Shown: positions 8,920 to 22,221, counted from the stretch's first letter. The stretch: 64,000 nt of DNA from an uncultured Pelagibacteraceae bacterium (GCA_902598315.1 CACKBP010000003.1:1-64000); one strand, 5' to 3'. Made by a program: numbers and translations. Notes: generated by a model from the sequence alone, not told the origin.

Positions 8920-9821
8920 TGTTTGAAAGTATTAATTTCGTATCAAAATTTAGAAAAGCAAATATAGCCTCAATAATTATTTTTATTTTAAGTATTTTAT
9001 TTATTACTTTCAAAGGGTTAAATTACGGCATAGATTTTAAAGGTGGCACATTAATAGAACTTAGAACAGAAAAAAATATTTCTGCTTCTACTATTAGGGA
9101 CTCACTTAATTCGATGAACTTAGGAGACGTGAATGTAAAAAAATTTGGTAAAGATGGCGATTATTTAATTAAAGTAGAACAAAAAAACACAGATAATAAA
9201 ATTATTCCTGCAATTAAGAAAACTTTAAAAGATAATATTAATGCTGATGTTGATTTTAGAAGAGTAGAAAATGTTGGCCCAAAAGTCAGTGCGGAATTGT
9301 TGGAGTCCTCGTTAATTGCAATTTCATTAGCTTTAGCTGCTATGCTATTTTATATATGGGTAAGATTTGAGTGGCAGTTTAGTCTTGGTTCAATAATTGC
9401 ATTATTTCATGATGTTGTCATAACATTAGGTATTTTTTCATTGTTATCACTTGAAATTAATTTATCAATAATAGCTGCAGTTCTAACAATAGTAGGTTAC
9501 TCAATGAATGATACTGTAGTTATTTATGATCGTATAAGAGAAAATCTTTTTAAGTATACAAAAATAAGTTTTAGCGATATAGCAAACCTTTCTATAAATG
9601 AAACATTAGCAAGAACCGTGATCACTTCTGTGACCACTTTACTAGCTTTGTTATCAATTTACATATTAGGAGGAGAAATATTAAGAGGTTTTTCTTTTGC
9701 GATGATTTTAGGAGTTATAATTGGCACATATTCTTCAATTTTTGTTGCATCACCTATACTTAAATTTTTTAAGGTAAGTTATAAGACTTTAGAAAAAGAG
9801 GAAGATAAAATTTTACCTTAA
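8919..9821 (+). CDS. secF: Protein translocase subunit SecF
   Basis: Partner of SecD. The LNYGIDFKGGTLIELR near residue 35 is the SecF periplasmic-loop signature. VGYSMNDTVVIYDRIRENL near residue 195 is the membrane motif with the conserved Asp and Arg. Six membrane helices are predicted in 300 aa. It starts on the last base of secD (TAATG), so the pair is translationally coupled. It converges with uvrA across a 36-bp gap in which I see no strong terminator hairpin. Confidence 0.96.
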   Translation: MFESINFVSKFRKANIASIIIFILSILFITFKGLNYGIDFKGGTLIELRTEKNISASTIRDSLNSMNLGDVNVKKFGKDGDYLIKVEQKNTDNKIIPAIKKTLKDNINADVDFRRVENVGPKVSAELLESSLIAISLALAAMLFYIWVRFEWQFSLGSIIALFHDVVITLGIFSLLSLEINLSIIAAVLTIVGYSMNDTVVIYDRIRENLFKYTKISFSDIANLSINETLARTVITSVTTLLALLSIYILGGEILRGFSFAMILGVIIGTYSSIFVASPILKFFKVSYKTLEKEEDKILP

Positions 9822-9857
9822 TTAGTATAAATTTGTATTTTTAGACGTATTTAAATC

Positions 9858-12737
9858 TTAAGCAGTTTTTTTCATAGAGCCGTTACCTATAATTTCTTTT
9901 ATAAATTTACCAGTATAACTATCTTTTACAGTTGAAACTTTCTCTGGAGTTCCTTCAGCTATGATTCTACCTCCATTAATTCCACCTTCTGGCCCCATAT
10001 CGATTATATGATCTGCAGTTTTTATAACATCTAAGTTATGTTCTATAACTACAACAGTATTTCCAGTATTAGCAAAAGCCTGTAAAATTTCTAACAATTT
10101 CTTAATATCATGAGAATGTAATCCAGTTGTTGGTTCATCTAAAATATACAACGTTCTTCCAGTTGGCCTTTTTGATAGTTCTTTTGCTAATTTAATCCTC
10201 TGGGCCTCACCACCTGAAAGTGTTGTTGCTTGTTGGCCAATTTTCATATACCCAAGTCCAACGTGTTTAAGCGTAATAAGCTTAGACTTAATTGTTTGAA
10301 TATTTTCAAAAAATACGCATCCTTCATCTACTGTCATATCTAATACGTCAGCAATATTTTTATTTTTAAAGCGTATTTCCAGGGTTTCTCGATTATATCT
10401 GGCTCCTTTACATGTATCGCAAGGTATAAATACGTCGGGTAGAAAGTGCATTTCATAAGTTAGAACACCATCGCCTTCACAAGTCTCACATCTTCCTCCT
10501 TTAACATTAAAAGAATATCTACCTACTTTATACCCTCTTGCTTTAGACTCAGGAAGACCAGCAAACCATTCTCTAATAGGTCCAAATGCACCAGTGTACG
10601 TAGCTGGATTTGATCTTGGAGTTCTCCCAATAGGAGATTGATCTATATCAATTATCTTATCAATCAATTCAGTGCCTTTAAATCCAGTAAAGGCCTTAGG
10701 AACTTTCCTACTTTTATTTTTATTTAACATTAAGTTGAAAGCATTATAAAGAGTATGAAGTATTAAAGTTGACTTACCGCTTCCAGAAACTCCAGTTACA
10801 CAAGTAAATGTTCCGACAGGTATTTTTAAATTAACTTTTTTTAAATTATTTCCACTTGCACCATTTATCTCGATAAATCTTCCATTTTTCGCATGCCTTC
10901 TTTTTTTTGGAATAGATATAAATTTTTTACCCGATAAATAATCTCCTGTAATACTATTTTCATTTTTAATGATTTCTTTTACTTCACCTTCAGCTACTAT
11001 TTTTCCTCCTTTTAATCCAGCTTCTGGACCAATATCAATGATATGATCTGAGCTTTCCATTGTTTCAATATCATGTTCAACGACTATAACTGTATTACCA
11101 AGATCTCTTAATTTTTTAAGTGCCTTTATTAATTTTTTATTATCTCTTTGGTGCAAACCAATTGAAGGCTCATCTAGAACATATAAAACGCCTGTTAGCC
11201 CAGATCCAATTTGAGAAGCAAGCCTTATTCTTTGAGCCTCACCTCCAGACAATGTTCCTGACTCTCTAGATAAAGTTAAATAATTTAAGCCCACATTTAA
11301 AAGAAAATTTAATCTTTCATTAATTTCTTTTAAGATATGTTGAGCAATTTTATTTTCCTTTTCAGTCAAAATATTTTCTAAATCAGCAAACCATTTCTGG
11401 GCTTGATCTATAGATTTTTCTGTAACTTGGCTGATATTTAAATTATTAATTTTGATACATAAAGCCTCATCCTTTAATCTCATTCCTTTACATTTTTCAC
11501 AATCACTTTCACTTTGATATTGAGATATCTCTTCTCTTTTCCACTCACTATCAGTCTCAAGATATCGCCTTTCTAAATTATTTATAACACCTTCAAAGGT
11601 TTTTTTTGTAGTATATGCCTCATAGCCATCATCATATGAAAATTTAATTTCTTCTTCATCAGATCCATATAAAATTACATCTTGTATTTTCTTTGAAATT
11701 TTTTTCCAAGGATCTGCTAAAGAAATTTTATAATGTTTTGCTATAGATGCTAAAGTTTGTGCGTAATATAATGATGTTGATTTTGACCAAGGCTCAATCA
11801 CACCATCTTGAAGACTTTTTTTTGGGTCTGAAATTACTAAATTAGGATCTACATTTAAATTATGCCCTATACCTTCACATTCCTCGCAAGCCCCGTAAGG
11901 TGAGTTAAAAGAAAATAATCTAGGTTCTATCTCTTCAATGGTAAAACCGCTTTCTGGACAGGAGAATTTTGATGAAAATAATATAGTTTCTTTTTTTCTA
12001 AACTTCTTTGGCAAAGTTTCATTTTCATATTCTACGATTAATAAGCCATCAGATAAATTTACAGCTGTTTCAACGCTATCAGCTAATCTATTTCCTAAAT
12101 TTGAATTTAAAATAATTCTATCAACAATTATTGAAATATCATGTTTTACTTTTTTATTTAAATCTGGAAATTCATCAATATTCAAATATTTACCATCTAC
12201 TTTTATCTTTGAAAATCCCCTTTTTTTGTAATTTAACATTTCCTTTTTATATTCACCTTTTCTCCCTCTAACCACTGGTGCAAGTAAATGAATAGTATTA
12301 TTTTTTGGTAGTTTTTTAATTTTATCTACCATTTCACTAATTGGCTGAGATCTTATTGGTTTGCCGGTAAATGGAGAGTAAGGAATACCTATTCGAGCAA
12401 ATAAGACTCTCATATAATCATAAATTTCTGTTACTGTAGCAACAGTTGATCTAGGATTTTTTGATGTATTTTTTTGTTCTATTGAGATAGCTGGGCTTAG
12501 TCCTTCAATAAAATCCACATTGGGTTTTTTCATTTTATCAAGAAATTGTCTTGCATATGAAGATAGACTTTCAACATATCTCCTCTGCCCCTCAGCATAA
12601 ATAGTATCGAATGCTAAGGATGATTTCCCAGATCCTGATAGGCCAGTTATTACTACTAATTTCTCTTTAGGAATCTCAAGAGAAACATTTTTTAAATTGT
12701 GTTCTTTGGCGCCTTTTACAACGATTTTTTTCAACAT
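9858..12737 (-). CDS. uvrA: Excinuclease ABC subunit A
   Basis: Damage-recognition ATPase of nucleotide excision repair. It is a dimeric ABC protein with two nucleotide-binding domains: Walker [13 protein letters not shown] near residue 33 and [10 protein letters not shown] near residue 645, and signature motifs [12 protein letters not shown] and [12 protein letters not shown]. The zinc modules are complete (CPESGF...[19 protein letters not shown], and [10 protein letters not shown]...[10 protein letters not shown]). At 959 aa it is full length. The gene is monocistronic and divergent from ssb across 101 bp. Confidence 0.98.
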   Translation of the reverse strand: MLKKIVVKGAKEHNLKNVSLEIPKEKLVVITGLSGSGKSSLAFDTIYAEGQRRYVESLSSYARQFLDKMKKPNVDFIEGLSPAISIEQKNTSKNPRSTVATVTEIYDYMRVLFARIGIPYSPFTGKPIRSQPISEMVDKIKKLPKNNTIHLLAPVVRGRKGEYKKEMLNYKKRGFSKIKVDGKYLNIDEFPDLNKKVKHDISIIVDRIILNSNLGNRLADSVETAVNLSDGLLIVEYENETLPKKFRKKETILFSSKFSCPESGFTIEEIEPRLFSFNSPYGACEECEGIGHNLNVDPNLVISDPKKSLQDGVIEPWSKSTSLYYAQTLASIAKHYKISLADPWKKISKKIQDVILYGSDEEEIKFSYDDGYEAYTTKKTFEGVINNLERRYLETDSEWKREEISQYQSESDCEKCKGMRLKDEALCIKINNLNISQVTEKSIDQAQKWFADLENILTEKENKIAQHILKEINERLNFLLNVGLNYLTLSRESGTLSGGEAQRIRLASQIGSGLTGVLYVLDEPSIGLHQRDNKKLIKALKKLRDLGNTVIVVEHDIETMESSDHIIDIGPEAGLKGGKIVAEGEVKEIIKNENSITGDYLSGKKFISIPKKRRHAKNGRFIEINGASGNNLKKVNLKIPVGTFTCVTGVSGSGKSTLILHTLYNAFNLMLNKNKSRKVPKAFTGFKGTELIDKIIDIDQSPIGRTPRSNPATYTGAFGPIREWFAGLPESKARGYKVGRYSFNVKGGRCETCEGDGVLTYEMHFLPDVFIPCDTCKGARYNRETLEIRFKNKNIADVLDMTVDEGCVFFENIQTIKSKLITLKHVGLGYMKIGQQATTLSGGEAQRIKLAKELSKRPTGRTLYILDEPTTGLHSHDIKKLLEILQAFANTGNTVVVIEHNLDVIKTADHIIDMGPEGGINGGRIIAEGTPEKVSTVKDSYTGKFIKEIIGNGSMKKTA

Positions 12738-12838
12738 TTTTTAATAACCAAATAATAATCACCTTATATTTAGATTTCAAATATGATATAAATCTATTAC
12801 TTTAAATAATAAAAAATCATATTTTATTCAAAAATATT

Positions 12839-13297
12839 ATGGCTGGAAGTTTAAATAAAGTACAATTAATAGGTCGTTTAGGCGCAGATCCTGATATAAA
12901 GCAAATGGTTAATGGAAAAAGTGTTGCAAGACTTAGCATCGCAACTAGTCAGTCCTGGAAAGATAAATCTAGCGGAGAGAGAAAAGAGAAAACCGAGTGG
13001 CACAGGGTTGTTATTTTTAATGAAGGTTTAGTTAACGTAGTTCAGCAATATGTTAAAAAAGGAGCAAATGTTTATATAGAAGGCCAGCTTAGCACTAGAA
13101 AATGGAAAGACGAAGCTACTGGACAAGATAAATATTCAACTGAAATAGTTTTACAAGGATATAATTCCAGTTTAACCATGCTTGATAGTAGAAATAACGC
13201 TAATAACTCTAATCTTGTATCAGACAATAAAAGCTCACTTCCTAATGATAATTTAAATCAAGACGCTACAGATCTAGATGACGAAATTCCTTTTTAA
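12839..13297 (+). CDS. ssb: Single-stranded DNA-binding protein
   Basis: Coats ssDNA in replication and repair and recruits partners through its tail. The OB-fold begins AGSLNKVQLIGRLGADPDIK, and EKTEWHRVVIFNE and GANVYIEGQLSTRKW follow at the expected places. The C-terminal tip DLDDEIPF matches the conserved acidic DDxIPF peptide. At 152 aa the length is normal. It is divergent from uvrA, a common arrangement in alphaproteobacteria, and gyrA follows after 6 nt. Confidence 0.97.
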   Translation: MAGSLNKVQLIGRLGADPDIKQMVNGKSVARLSIATSQSWKDKSSGERKEKTEWHRVVIFNEGLVNVVQQYVKKGANVYIEGQLSTRKWKDEATGQDKYSTEIVLQGYNSSLTMLDSRNNANNSNLVSDNKSSLPNDNLNQDATDLDDEIPF

Positions 13298-13303
13298 CTC
13301 TTC

Positions 13304-15877
13304 ATGGAAAAAAATACTCTAGAAAAAAATAAAACATTCAAACCTATATTCATGCAGGATGAAATGAGTTCATCATATTTATCATACGCCATGAGTGTAA
13401 TTGTTAGTAGAGCTTTACCTGACGTAAGAGATGGATTAAAACCTGTACATCGAAGAATAATTTACGCAATGTATAAAGGAGGCTATGATTGGTCTAGACC
13501 TTTTAGAAAATCAGCAAGGATTGTTGGTGATGTAATTGGTAAATACCATCCTCATGGAGATCAGTCTGTTTACGATGCATTAGTCAGATTAGTACAAGAT
13601 TTTTCAATGAGCTTACCGCTAATAGCTGGTCAAGGTAATTTTGGTTCAATTGATGGTGATCCACCAGCAGCAATGAGATATACAGAGACAAAATTGGGAA
13701 GAATTGCTCAGTTCCTTACAGAAGATTTAGAAAAAAATACAGTCAATTTTAGAAGTAACTACGACGAAACTGAAAAAGAACCAGAGGTATTACCTTCTCA
13801 ATATCCAAACATTTTAGTAAATGGCGCCGGTGGAATTGCAGTCGGTATGGCGACAAGTATACCCCCACATAATCTTGGTGAAGTGATAGATGCAACAATA
13901 GCTTTTATTAACAATAAAGAAATATCGATCAGTCAGTTAATGAAATATGTTCCAGGTCCAGACTTTCCTACTGGTGGAGTTATTATTGGAAAAGATATTA
14001 TTAAACAAGGTTATAACAAGGGAAGAGGATCATTTAAAATAAGAGGTGAAATTGAATTTGAAGAAAAAAAAGGTGGTAGGGATTTACTAATTATAAAGTC
14101 TATTCCATACCAAGTGAATAAATCTACTTTAATTGAAAAGATAGCACAATTAGTAAGAGATAAAAAAATTGATGGGATTAGAGACTTACGGGATGAGTCA
14201 AATAGAGAAGGGATAAGAGTGGTTATAGAGTTAAGAAAAGGGGTTGAACCAGAAACTGTTAGAAGGCAGTTGTATAAGTTAACTAATATAGAAAGCTCCT
14301 TTGGATTTAATACATTAGCAATAGTAGGAAACAAACCGAAAATTTTAAATTTAAAAGAATTTATTTCTGAATTTTTAAAATTTAGAGAGGACACAGTTAC
14401 TAAAAGAGTAAAATTTGATTTAAAAAAAGCAGAGGAAAGAGCACATGTATTAATTGGTCTTGCTGTAGCTGTTGAAAATATAGATGAAGCAATAAAGATA
14501 ATTAAAAATTCAAAAGATACATCAACAGCTAAAAAAAACCTGATTAATAAAAAATGGAAAATCAGAAAAAGCGTAAAAGTTATTAATTCATTAGAGAAGA
14601 AAAAAAATATTTCATCTTATCAATTAACTAATAAACAAGTTGAGGCAATACTTGAACTAAGACTGCAAAAATTAACTGCTTATGGGATAGGGGAAATTGA
14701 AAGTGAAATTTCTAATTTGTCAAAATTAATTGTTGAATATAACAAAATTATTAATTCTAAAAAAGCTTTGTATAATCTAATAATTGAAGAGTTAGGAAAA
14801 ATTAAAGATAAGTTTTCTTCTCCAAGAAAAACAAAGATAATTGATGCTGTTTTAAACTATAACATAGAAGAAACTATCCAAAAAGAATCTGTAGTTATTA
14901 ATATTACTAATCAAGGTTACATAAAAAGGGGCCCGCTAAGTTCTTTAAAAGCTCAAAAGAGAGGTGGCAAAGGTAAAACAGGTATATCTACTAGAGAGGA
15001 TGATTTTGTTGTTCAGATTTTTACCGCTAACACTCATACTCCGGTCCTATTCTTTTCGACACAAGGTCTTGTTTATAAGATAAAAGCACATAAAATTCCG
15101 GAGGGATCTGCTTCTTCAAAAGGGAAATCTATATTTAATATTTTACCTTTGAAAAGCCACCATTCAATTAGCTCAATTATGCCATTACCAGAAGACGAGT
15201 CAGAATGGAAAAATCTTATGGTTATTTTTTCTACTGCAAAAGGCAATGTTAGAAAAAATTCTCTTGAAGATTTTATTAATATTAATAACAGCGGTAAAAT
15301 AGCAATGAAACTTGATCAAGATGATAAAATCATAGGGGTAAAAATATGTAAAGATGATCAAGATATTTTATTAAGCACACAATATGGGAAATGCATAAGA
15401 TTTAAGTCAAAAAAATTAAGATTATTTAAAGGAAGGTCTTCTAAAGGTATTAAAGGTATTCAGCTTAAAGACAATGATAAAGTTATTTCATTATCAATAC
15501 TAGACAATGTTCAGATTGACACAAAAACTATCAACAAGGATAACAAAATTAAAAAAGCAGTAGATAGATTTGTCTTATCAGTATCTGAAAACGGTTATGG
15601 AAAAAGATCCTCTTACACAGATTACAGAGTAACAAACCGAGGGGGAAAAGGAATAATAGGTATTATAAATTCGGCAAGAAATGGAAATATAGCATCGTCA
15701 TTAGTGGTTACAGAGACAGATGAAATTTTACTTTCAACAGATAAAGGAAGCATGATGCGATGCGCTGTAAAAGAAATAAGGATTGCAGGTAGAAATACTC
15801 AAGGAGTAAGAATAAAGAAGCTATCAGGATCTGAAAAAGTTGTTTCAGTAATCAAGATTGAGGATAATATTAATTAA
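13304..15877 (+). CDS. gyrA: DNA gyrase subunit A
   Basis: Type IIA topoisomerase subunit that cuts and reseals DNA for negative supercoiling with GyrB. The N-terminal [29 protein letters not shown] is unmistakable, and the catalytic Tyr sits in [10 protein letters not shown] near residue 125. The C-terminal beta-pinwheel contains the GyrA-box [11 protein letters not shown] near residue 548, which separates gyrase from topoisomerase IV. At 857 aa it is complete. No gyrB is in the window. coaD starts right after the stop. Confidence 0.98.
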   Translation: MEKNTLEKNKTFKPIFMQDEMSSSYLSYAMSVIVSRALPDVRDGLKPVHRRIIYAMYKGGYDWSRPFRKSARIVGDVIGKYHPHGDQSVYDALVRLVQDFSMSLPLIAGQGNFGSIDGDPPAAMRYTETKLGRIAQFLTEDLEKNTVNFRSNYDETEKEPEVLPSQYPNILVNGAGGIAVGMATSIPPHNLGEVIDATIAFINNKEISISQLMKYVPGPDFPTGGVIIGKDIIKQGYNKGRGSFKIRGEIEFEEKKGGRDLLIIKSIPYQVNKSTLIEKIAQLVRDKKIDGIRDLRDESNREGIRVVIELRKGVEPETVRRQLYKLTNIESSFGFNTLAIVGNKPKILNLKEFISEFLKFREDTVTKRVKFDLKKAEERAHVLIGLAVAVENIDEAIKIIKNSKDTSTAKKNLINKKWKIRKSVKVINSLEKKKNISSYQLTNKQVEAILELRLQKLTAYGIGEIESEISNLSKLIVEYNKIINSKKALYNLIIEELGKIKDKFSSPRKTKIIDAVLNYNIEETIQKESVVINITNQGYIKRGPLSSLKAQKRGGKGKTGISTREDDFVVQIFTANTHTPVLFFSTQGLVYKIKAHKIPEGSASSKGKSIFNILPLKSHHSISSIMPLPEDESEWKNLMVIFSTAKGNVRKNSLEDFININNSGKIAMKLDQDDKIIGVKICKDDQDILLSTQYGKCIRFKSKKLRLFKGRSSKGIKGIQLKDNDKVISLSILDNVQIDTKTINKDNKIKKAVDRFVLSVSENGYGKRSSYTDYRVTNRGGKGIIGIINSARNGNIASSLVVTETDEILLSTDKGSMMRCAVKEIRIAGRNTQGVRIKKLSGSEKVVSVIKIEDNIN

Positions 15878-16365
15878 ATGAAAATAGCAGTTTATCCAGG
15901 GACTTTTGATCCTATGACTTATGGTCATATTGATGTAATAAAAAAATCTCTTAAAATATTTGATAAAATTATTGTCGCTACAACAGATAATAATGATAAA
16001 AACTATTTTTTCTCTGTTGAAGAAAGAATAGATATAATAAATAATTCTTTATTTAAAGATTTGAAATTAGATAAAAAAAAAGTGAAAGTAATTTCTTTTA
16101 ATAATTTGACAATCGAATTGTGTAAAAAATATAATGCATCAGCAATTATAAGAGGTCTTAGGGCTGTTTCAGATTTTGAATATGAGTTTCAGTTAGCAGG
16201 TATGAATAAAAAACTTAATTCTAAGATTGAAACAATGTTTTTAATGTCTGATGTAGAAAATCAGATAATATCATCAAAATTTGTTAAAGAAATAGCAAAT
16301 TTAGGAGGAGATATCGAAAGGTTTGTCACTAAATATGCAGTCAAAATGTTAAAAAAAAGATACTA

Positions 16366-16366
<1 letters not shown>
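15878..16366 (+). CDS. coaD: Pantetheine-phosphate adenylyltransferase
   Basis: Transfers AMP from ATP to 4'-phosphopantetheine, the penultimate step of coenzyme A synthesis. YPGTFDPMTYGHIDVI contains the T/HxGH nucleotide-binding motif. IIRGLRAVSDFEYEFQLAGMN is the family signature, and ISSKFVKEIANLGGD corresponds to the C-terminal (I)SSTxVREI motif. At 162 aa the length is normal. It is flush with the gyrA stop and overlaps the next gene by 1 nt. Confidence 0.96.
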
Positions 16367-18041
<1,675 letters not shown>

Positions 18042-18085
18042 ACATTTGAATTTTTGTTAATTAGTCTATAAAAGATCGTTTTTAA

Positions 18086-18161
18086 GGGCCCTTAGCTCAG
18101 TTGGTAGAGCACCTCCCTTTTAAGGAGGGTGTCGATGGTTCGAGTCCATCAGGGCTCACCA
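18086..18161 (+). tRNA. tRNA-Lys (anticodon UUU)
   Basis: 76 nt including an encoded CCA. The acceptor stem GGGCCCT pairs with AGGGCTC. The D-arm is TAGCTCAGTTGGTAGAGC, the anticodon stem is CCTCC/GGAGG with loop CTTTTAA (anticodon TTT at 18119-18121), and the T-loop is GGTTCGAGTCC. A TATAAA at 18067-18072 lies 13 bp upstream and could be its -10 element. Confidence 0.98.
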
Positions 18162-18167
18162 AATAAA

Positions 18168-19001
18168 TTACGTTTTTATTGGTGGGTAATTAATAATAAC
18201 CTCATTTATCCATCCCTCTAGATTTTCAATTCTTTTCTTACTACTGGGATGCGTGCTTAAGAATACGGGGGGTTCTTTGCCTTTATTTTTTTCTGCCATT
18301 CTTTGCCAAAGTTTTACTGACTCTCTGATATCATATCCAGATAGGGAAGAAAAAATTAAACCCAAATAATCAGCTTCAGTTTCTTGTTTTCTACCAAAAG
18401 GATTCATAATACCTAATTTAAATATATCTAATCCAGTATTTTGACCAACTGTATTTCTTGTTCTGTTTATTGCGCCACCTAAAAAAATATCAGCAACAGT
18501 TGTTCCTAGATTTATGGTCATCGCGTGACTCATTCTTTCTACAGAATGTCTTGCAACAGCGTGAGCTATTTCATGACCCATTACGATCGATAAAGCGTCA
18601 GTATTTTTTGTAATTTTTAGAAGACCAGTGTAAACCGCAATTTTACCACCAGGCATACACCAAGCATTAACTACTTTATCGTTATCTACAAGAATATAAT
18701 CCCAAGCAAAGTTTTTTGTGGGGTCAGGTTTGCCCTGTTTCAAGAAAAAGGCACTTACCGAATTTTCCATCTTTTTTCCTATCTCTTGGATTTTTAATAA
18801 TTCTTTTCCAGCAGTAACTAATTTTGATTTACTTCTAAAATTTTCGTAAGCAGCAGCTGCCTGTTGATTAATTTTAGCCTCAGGTATAATGCTTAATTGT
18901 TTTCTATCTGTTATTGGAACAGTTGAGCAAGAAGGCATTACAATTGAACAACAGCCACAACCAATTAAGCCAAGAAATTTTCGTCTGTTTATGTTATACA
19001 T
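18168..19001 (-). CDS. M48-family metalloprotease with Tat-type signal
   Basis: Zinc metallopeptidase of the M48 family (Oma1/LoiP/BepA-like), probably acting on envelope proteins in the periplasm. The N-terminus NRRKFLGLIGCGCC matches a twin-arginine signal (RRxFL), and a cysteine in VMPSCS could be lipidated. The HEIAHAVARH motif supplies the HExxH zinc site, and ETEADYLGL supplies the third ligand Glu. At 277 aa the length is typical of single-domain members. The track's ATG at 19001 fits. It converges on tRNA-Lys (6-nt gap) and diverges from the DUF502 gene. Confidence 0.93.
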   Translation of the reverse strand: MYNINRRKFLGLIGCGCCSIVMPSCSTVPITDRKQLSIIPEAKINQQAAAAYENFRSKSKLVTAGKELLKIQEIGKKMENSVSAFFLKQGKPDPTKNFAWDYILVDNDKVVNAWCMPGGKIAVYTGLLKITKNTDALSIVMGHEIAHAVARHSVERMSHAMTINLGTTVADIFLGGAINRTRNTVGQNTGLDIFKLGIMNPFGRKQETEADYLGLIFSSLSGYDIRESVKLWQRMAEKNKGKEPPVFLSTHPSSKKRIENLEGWINEVIINYPPIKT

Positions 19002-19092
19002 TTCAAAGATTCATGATTTTAAATAATAAATTATTAATTGCAATTTTTATATTAATTATAATATTTATTATTTATTCAAGCTATACTTAAAA

Positions 19093-19707
19093 ATGGATAA
19101 AAAAAATATTAAAAAATCAATTTTTGCTCGTATTAGAAACAATTTTATAGCTGGAATTGTGGTACTTATACCGATTGGAATAACTCTCTATCTTACAATA
19201 TTTTTTGTTAGAGTATCTGGAAATATTATACCTAAAGAAGTGAATCCTAATAATTACTTGCCGTTTAATATTCCTGGAGTCGAAATCTTTGTAGCATTAA
19301 TTTTTATAACTATAGTAGGTTGGTTATCTTTATCTTTTTTAGGTAAAAAATTTTTTGAGATATTTAATAATATTTTAAAAAAGATACCAATACTTAGAAC
19401 AATTTATTCTGCCATAGGTCAAATGACAGAGAGTTTTACTAAATCAGATAATAAATCAAAGAGCGTTGTTTTACTAGAATACCCAAGAAAAGGGATATGG
19501 GCTGTAGGTTTTGCAACAAATAAAAATGAGGGAATAATTGAGGACAAAGTTAATCAGGGACTTGTTAATGTGTTTGTGCCAACCACTCCGAATCCTACAA
19601 GTGGTTTTTTACTTATGGTTCCAAAGAAAGATTTAATTTATTTAGATGTATCATTTGAGCAAGCATCGAAATTTATTGTGTCAGCAGGCACCACAAACTT
19701 AAATTAA
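19093..19707 (+). CDS. DUF502 family inner-membrane protein
   Basis: 204 aa. Two membrane helices are visible (about residues 15-40 and 55-80), the first followed by a short periplasmic loop. Conserved DUF502 features are present: the opening RNNFIAGIVVLIPIGITLYLT, then PILRTIYSAIGQMTESF and VFVPTTPNPTSGFLLMVP. The biochemical role is not established. The gene converges with recG, and both stops are supplied by one TTAA at 19704-19707. DUF502 next to recG recurs in alphaproteobacteria. Confidence 0.9.
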   Translation: MDKKNIKKSIFARIRNNFIAGIVVLIPIGITLYLTIFFVRVSGNIIPKEVNPNNYLPFNIPGVEIFVALIFITIVGWLSLSFLGKKFFEIFNNILKKIPILRTIYSAIGQMTESFTKSDNKSKSVVLLEYPRKGIWAVGFATNKNEGIIEDKVNQGLVNVFVPTTPNPTSGFLLMVPKKDLIYLDVSFEQASKFIVSAGTTNLN

Positions 19708-21758
19708 ACTTCGCCAATATTTATAATATCAGCTTTATCGAATAACTTGAGAAGAAAATTATATTTATTTATGTCAACATCATTATTTATTGAGAATATA
19801 AATTCCTCAGCTAATTTAAATAAATCATTATGTAAAACCGGATCCGCAAATCTAAAAATTTTCATTCCACTTTGTTGATAACCAGTTAAATCCCCAAAAC
19901 CTCTTAATTTTAAATCTTCATCAGCTATGTAGAAACCATCATTAGAATTTTTAAGTATTTTTAATCTTTTTATTGCATTTTGGGATAAACTTTCCTTAAA
20001 TAATAAAACACAAGTTCCTTGTTTACTTCCTCTACCAACTCTTCCTCTGAGCTGATGTAATTGGGCTAAACCAAATTTATTGGCATTTTCAATTATTATT
20101 AAACTTGCGTTAGGAAAATCAATTCCAACCTCAATTACTGTTGTTGATACAAGTATGTGAATTTTTTTATTAAGAAATGACTTTAATACATCTTCTTTTT
20201 CTCCTTTTTCTAAAGAGCCATGAATTAACCCTACTTTATTTGAGAATTTTTTTTTAATCATATCATATCTTTTTTTAGCAGATGAGTAATCTAAAAACTT
20301 AGATTCTTTAATTAAAGGACAAACCCAAAATATTTGATTATCTTCCTTAATTTGTTTTTCGATAAAAGGCCATAACTCATTTATTTTTTTTTCAGGCTTA
20401 CTTAAGGTGATTATCTTTTTTCTATTAGATGGTTTATTTGTAATTTTTGATATATCCATATCACCGTATATTGACATCATCATTGTTCTCGGGATTGGAG
20501 TAGCAGACATTAGTAACACATCACAATTTTTACCTCCTTTAGACGCTAGTTCAGATCTTTGCTTTACTCCGAATTTATGTTGTTCATCAATTACGACATA
20601 ACCTAAATTTTTAAATATTATTTTTTTTTGGAACAAAGCATGAGTGCCAATTAATAATTTTGTTTTCCCTTTAATTAAATTATCTAAGATTTTTTTCCTA
20701 ATTTTTGAATCCGTTTTACCACTAAGAAATTCAACATTAATATTCATGTTTTTAAAAATTTGTTTAGCTTGTTCGTAGTGCTGCCTTGATAAAATTTCAG
20801 TTGGGCCCATAAGCGCACATTGATATCCAGCCTCGATTACATTAGCTATGGAAAGCAAAGAAACTATTGTCTTACCTGATCCTACGTCTCCTTGCAAAAT
20901 TCTAAACATTCTATCACTATTCTTTAAGTCAGAGTTAATTTCATTAAGAACTTTTTTTTGGTCAAAGGTCAGATTAAAAGGAAGATTTAATAAAACTTTT
21001 TCAGCATAAGTGTTATTAAATTTTTTAACTTTTTTAGTTTTTTTAATTCTTTTTCTATTTTTAGATAAAGTAAGAAAATTCGCACAAATTTCGTCAAAAA
21101 CAAGTCTCCTAAAACTTTCTGACTTTAAATTTCTACTTTCATCAGTGTTATGTAATTTTTTTATAGTTTCGTTCCAATTTAATAATTTATTTTCTTTGAT
21201 AAAATTCTCACTTAACCAGTCATCAATATTTGGAAGATTTTGAGTGACTTGTTCACTTATTGACCTATATTTTTTCTCATTTATTCCTTTTGTTAAATTA
21301 TATTTAGGTATATTTTTTAATACATATTCTTGATTATCTATTGTTGTAACGTAATCAGGATTTGTAATTTGATATTTTTTCTTAAAAAAATTTACTTTTC
21401 CGCTGACGATAATCCATTTTCCTAAAGGGAATATCTTTCTTAAGTATCCCTCACGACTGTTAAAATATACAATATCTATTTCACCAGTATCATCTCTACA
21501 AATTATTCTATTTGGAAGGTTTCTTATTCGAGGGAAATTCAGTCTTTTTACATTGACTTTTATTGTTTGAATTTTTCCAATTTCAAGTTCATTTAGATTT
21601 GAAATTTTTGATCTATCAGTTTCTGAGTAAGGTAAATTCAGAATAATATCTTTGATTTTTTCTATCTTTCTTTTTTTTAAGTATTTTGATAACTGTGAGC
21701 CAATACCCCTTAATTTTCTTATATCTTGAAATAAAAAATCTTTTTTTATTAAATCCAT
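19704..21758 (-). CDS. recG: ATP-dependent DNA helicase RecG
   Basis: Monomeric SF2 helicase/translocase that remodels stalled replication forks and branched recombination intermediates. The N-terminal wedge/OB domain (about residues 1-230) is followed by the helicase core. Walker A is LQGDVGSGKT near residue 290, motif II is VIDEQHKFGVKQR near 395, and motif III is LLMSATPIPRT. The C-terminal motifs STTVIEVGIDFPNA and LHQLRGRVGRG follow. At 684 aa it is essentially full length. It is followed divergently by sdhE, the usual alphaproteobacterial neighbour. Confidence 0.97.
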   Translation of the reverse strand: MDLIKKDFLFQDIRKLRGIGSQLSKYLKKRKIEKIKDIILNLPYSETDRSKISNLNELEIGKIQTIKVNVKRLNFPRIRNLPNRIICRDDTGEIDIVYFNSREGYLRKIFPLGKWIIVSGKVNFFKKKYQITNPDYVTTIDNQEYVLKNIPKYNLTKGINEKKYRSISEQVTQNLPNIDDWLSENFIKENKLLNWNETIKKLHNTDESRNLKSESFRRLVFDEICANFLTLSKNRKRIKKTKKVKKFNNTYAEKVLLNLPFNLTFDQKKVLNEINSDLKNSDRMFRILQGDVGSGKTIVSLLSIANVIEAGYQCALMGPTEILSRQHYEQAKQIFKNMNINVEFLSGKTDSKIRKKILDNLIKGKTKLLIGTHALFQKKIIFKNLGYVVIDEQHKFGVKQRSELASKGGKNCDVLLMSATPIPRTMMMSIYGDMDISKITNKPSNRKKIITLSKPEKKINELWPFIEKQIKEDNQIFWVCPLIKESKFLDYSSAKKRYDMIKKKFSNKVGLIHGSLEKGEKEDVLKSFLNKKIHILVSTTVIEVGIDFPNASLIIIENANKFGLAQLHQLRGRVGRGSKQGTCVLLFKESLSQNAIKRLKILKNSNDGFYIADEDLKLRGFGDLTGYQQSGMKIFRFADPVLHNDLFKLAEEFIFSINNDVDINKYNFLLKLFDKADIINIGEV

Positions 21759-21782
21759 AGATTTTTTATATATTATATTTAT

Positions 21783-22040
21783 ATGACTGAAAAATTAGAA
21801 ATACTAAAAAAAAGAATTATCTACAGAGCCTCATATCGTGGGACTAAAGAAATGGATATTCTTTTAAGTTCATTTGTTAAAAAATATATAGAAATATTAA
21901 ATCACGAACAGTTGTTTGAATTAGAAAAATTTTTAAAATTTGAAGATGAAATAATTATAAATTATTACAATTTAGATGTAACAAATCAAGATATTGAAAA
22001 AAATAAGATCTCAAAAATTTTTAAACAATTTAAATTATGA
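21783..22040 (+). CDS. sdhE: Succinate dehydrogenase assembly factor SdhE
   Basis: 85-aa member of the SdhE/SDHAF2 (DUF339) family, which promotes covalent FAD attachment to succinate dehydrogenase flavoprotein. The key motif RGTKEMDILLSSFV (RGxxExD) sits near residue 20, followed by a five-helix-bundle-like sequence. It is head-to-head with recG (24 bp). Its TGA at 22038-22040 directly abuts the 3' CCA end of the convergent tRNA-Ser gene, with no spacer. Confidence 0.9.
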   Translation: MTEKLEILKKRIIYRASYRGTKEMDILLSSFVKKYIEILNHEQLFELEKFLKFEDEIIINYYNLDVTNQDIEKNKISKIFKQFKL

Positions 22041-22130
22041 TGGCGGAGAGGGTGGGATTCGAACCCACGAACGAGTTGCCCCGTTGCTGGTTTTCAAGAC
22101 CAGTGCTTTCAACCGCTCAGCCACCTCTCC
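22041..22130 (-). tRNA. tRNA-Ser (anticodon UGA)
   Basis: 90 nt including CCA. The minus-strand sequence begins GGAGAGGTGGCTGAGCGG. The anticodon arm is CTGGT-CTTGAAA-ACCAG with anticodon TGA. A long variable arm (GCAACGGGGCAACTCGTTC) marks a type II tRNA. The T-arm is GTGGGTTCGAATCCCAC and the acceptor ends CTCTCCGCCA. The 63-aa ORF 21994..22185 overlapping it is spurious. Confidence 0.98.
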
Positions 22131-22221
22131 AAAAGTTGAATTGTATTATTTATTACTATCTATGAACGAAAATAACAATAAATAAAATGAGATTTCTTTA
22201 GCTAGTTAATAAATTACAAAT

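Noticed and set aside
21994-22185. 63-aa plus-strand ORF across tRNA-Ser (GGEGGIRTHERVAPLL...)
   Set aside because: It is the antisense translation of the tRNA-Ser gene, a well-known type of spurious ORF.
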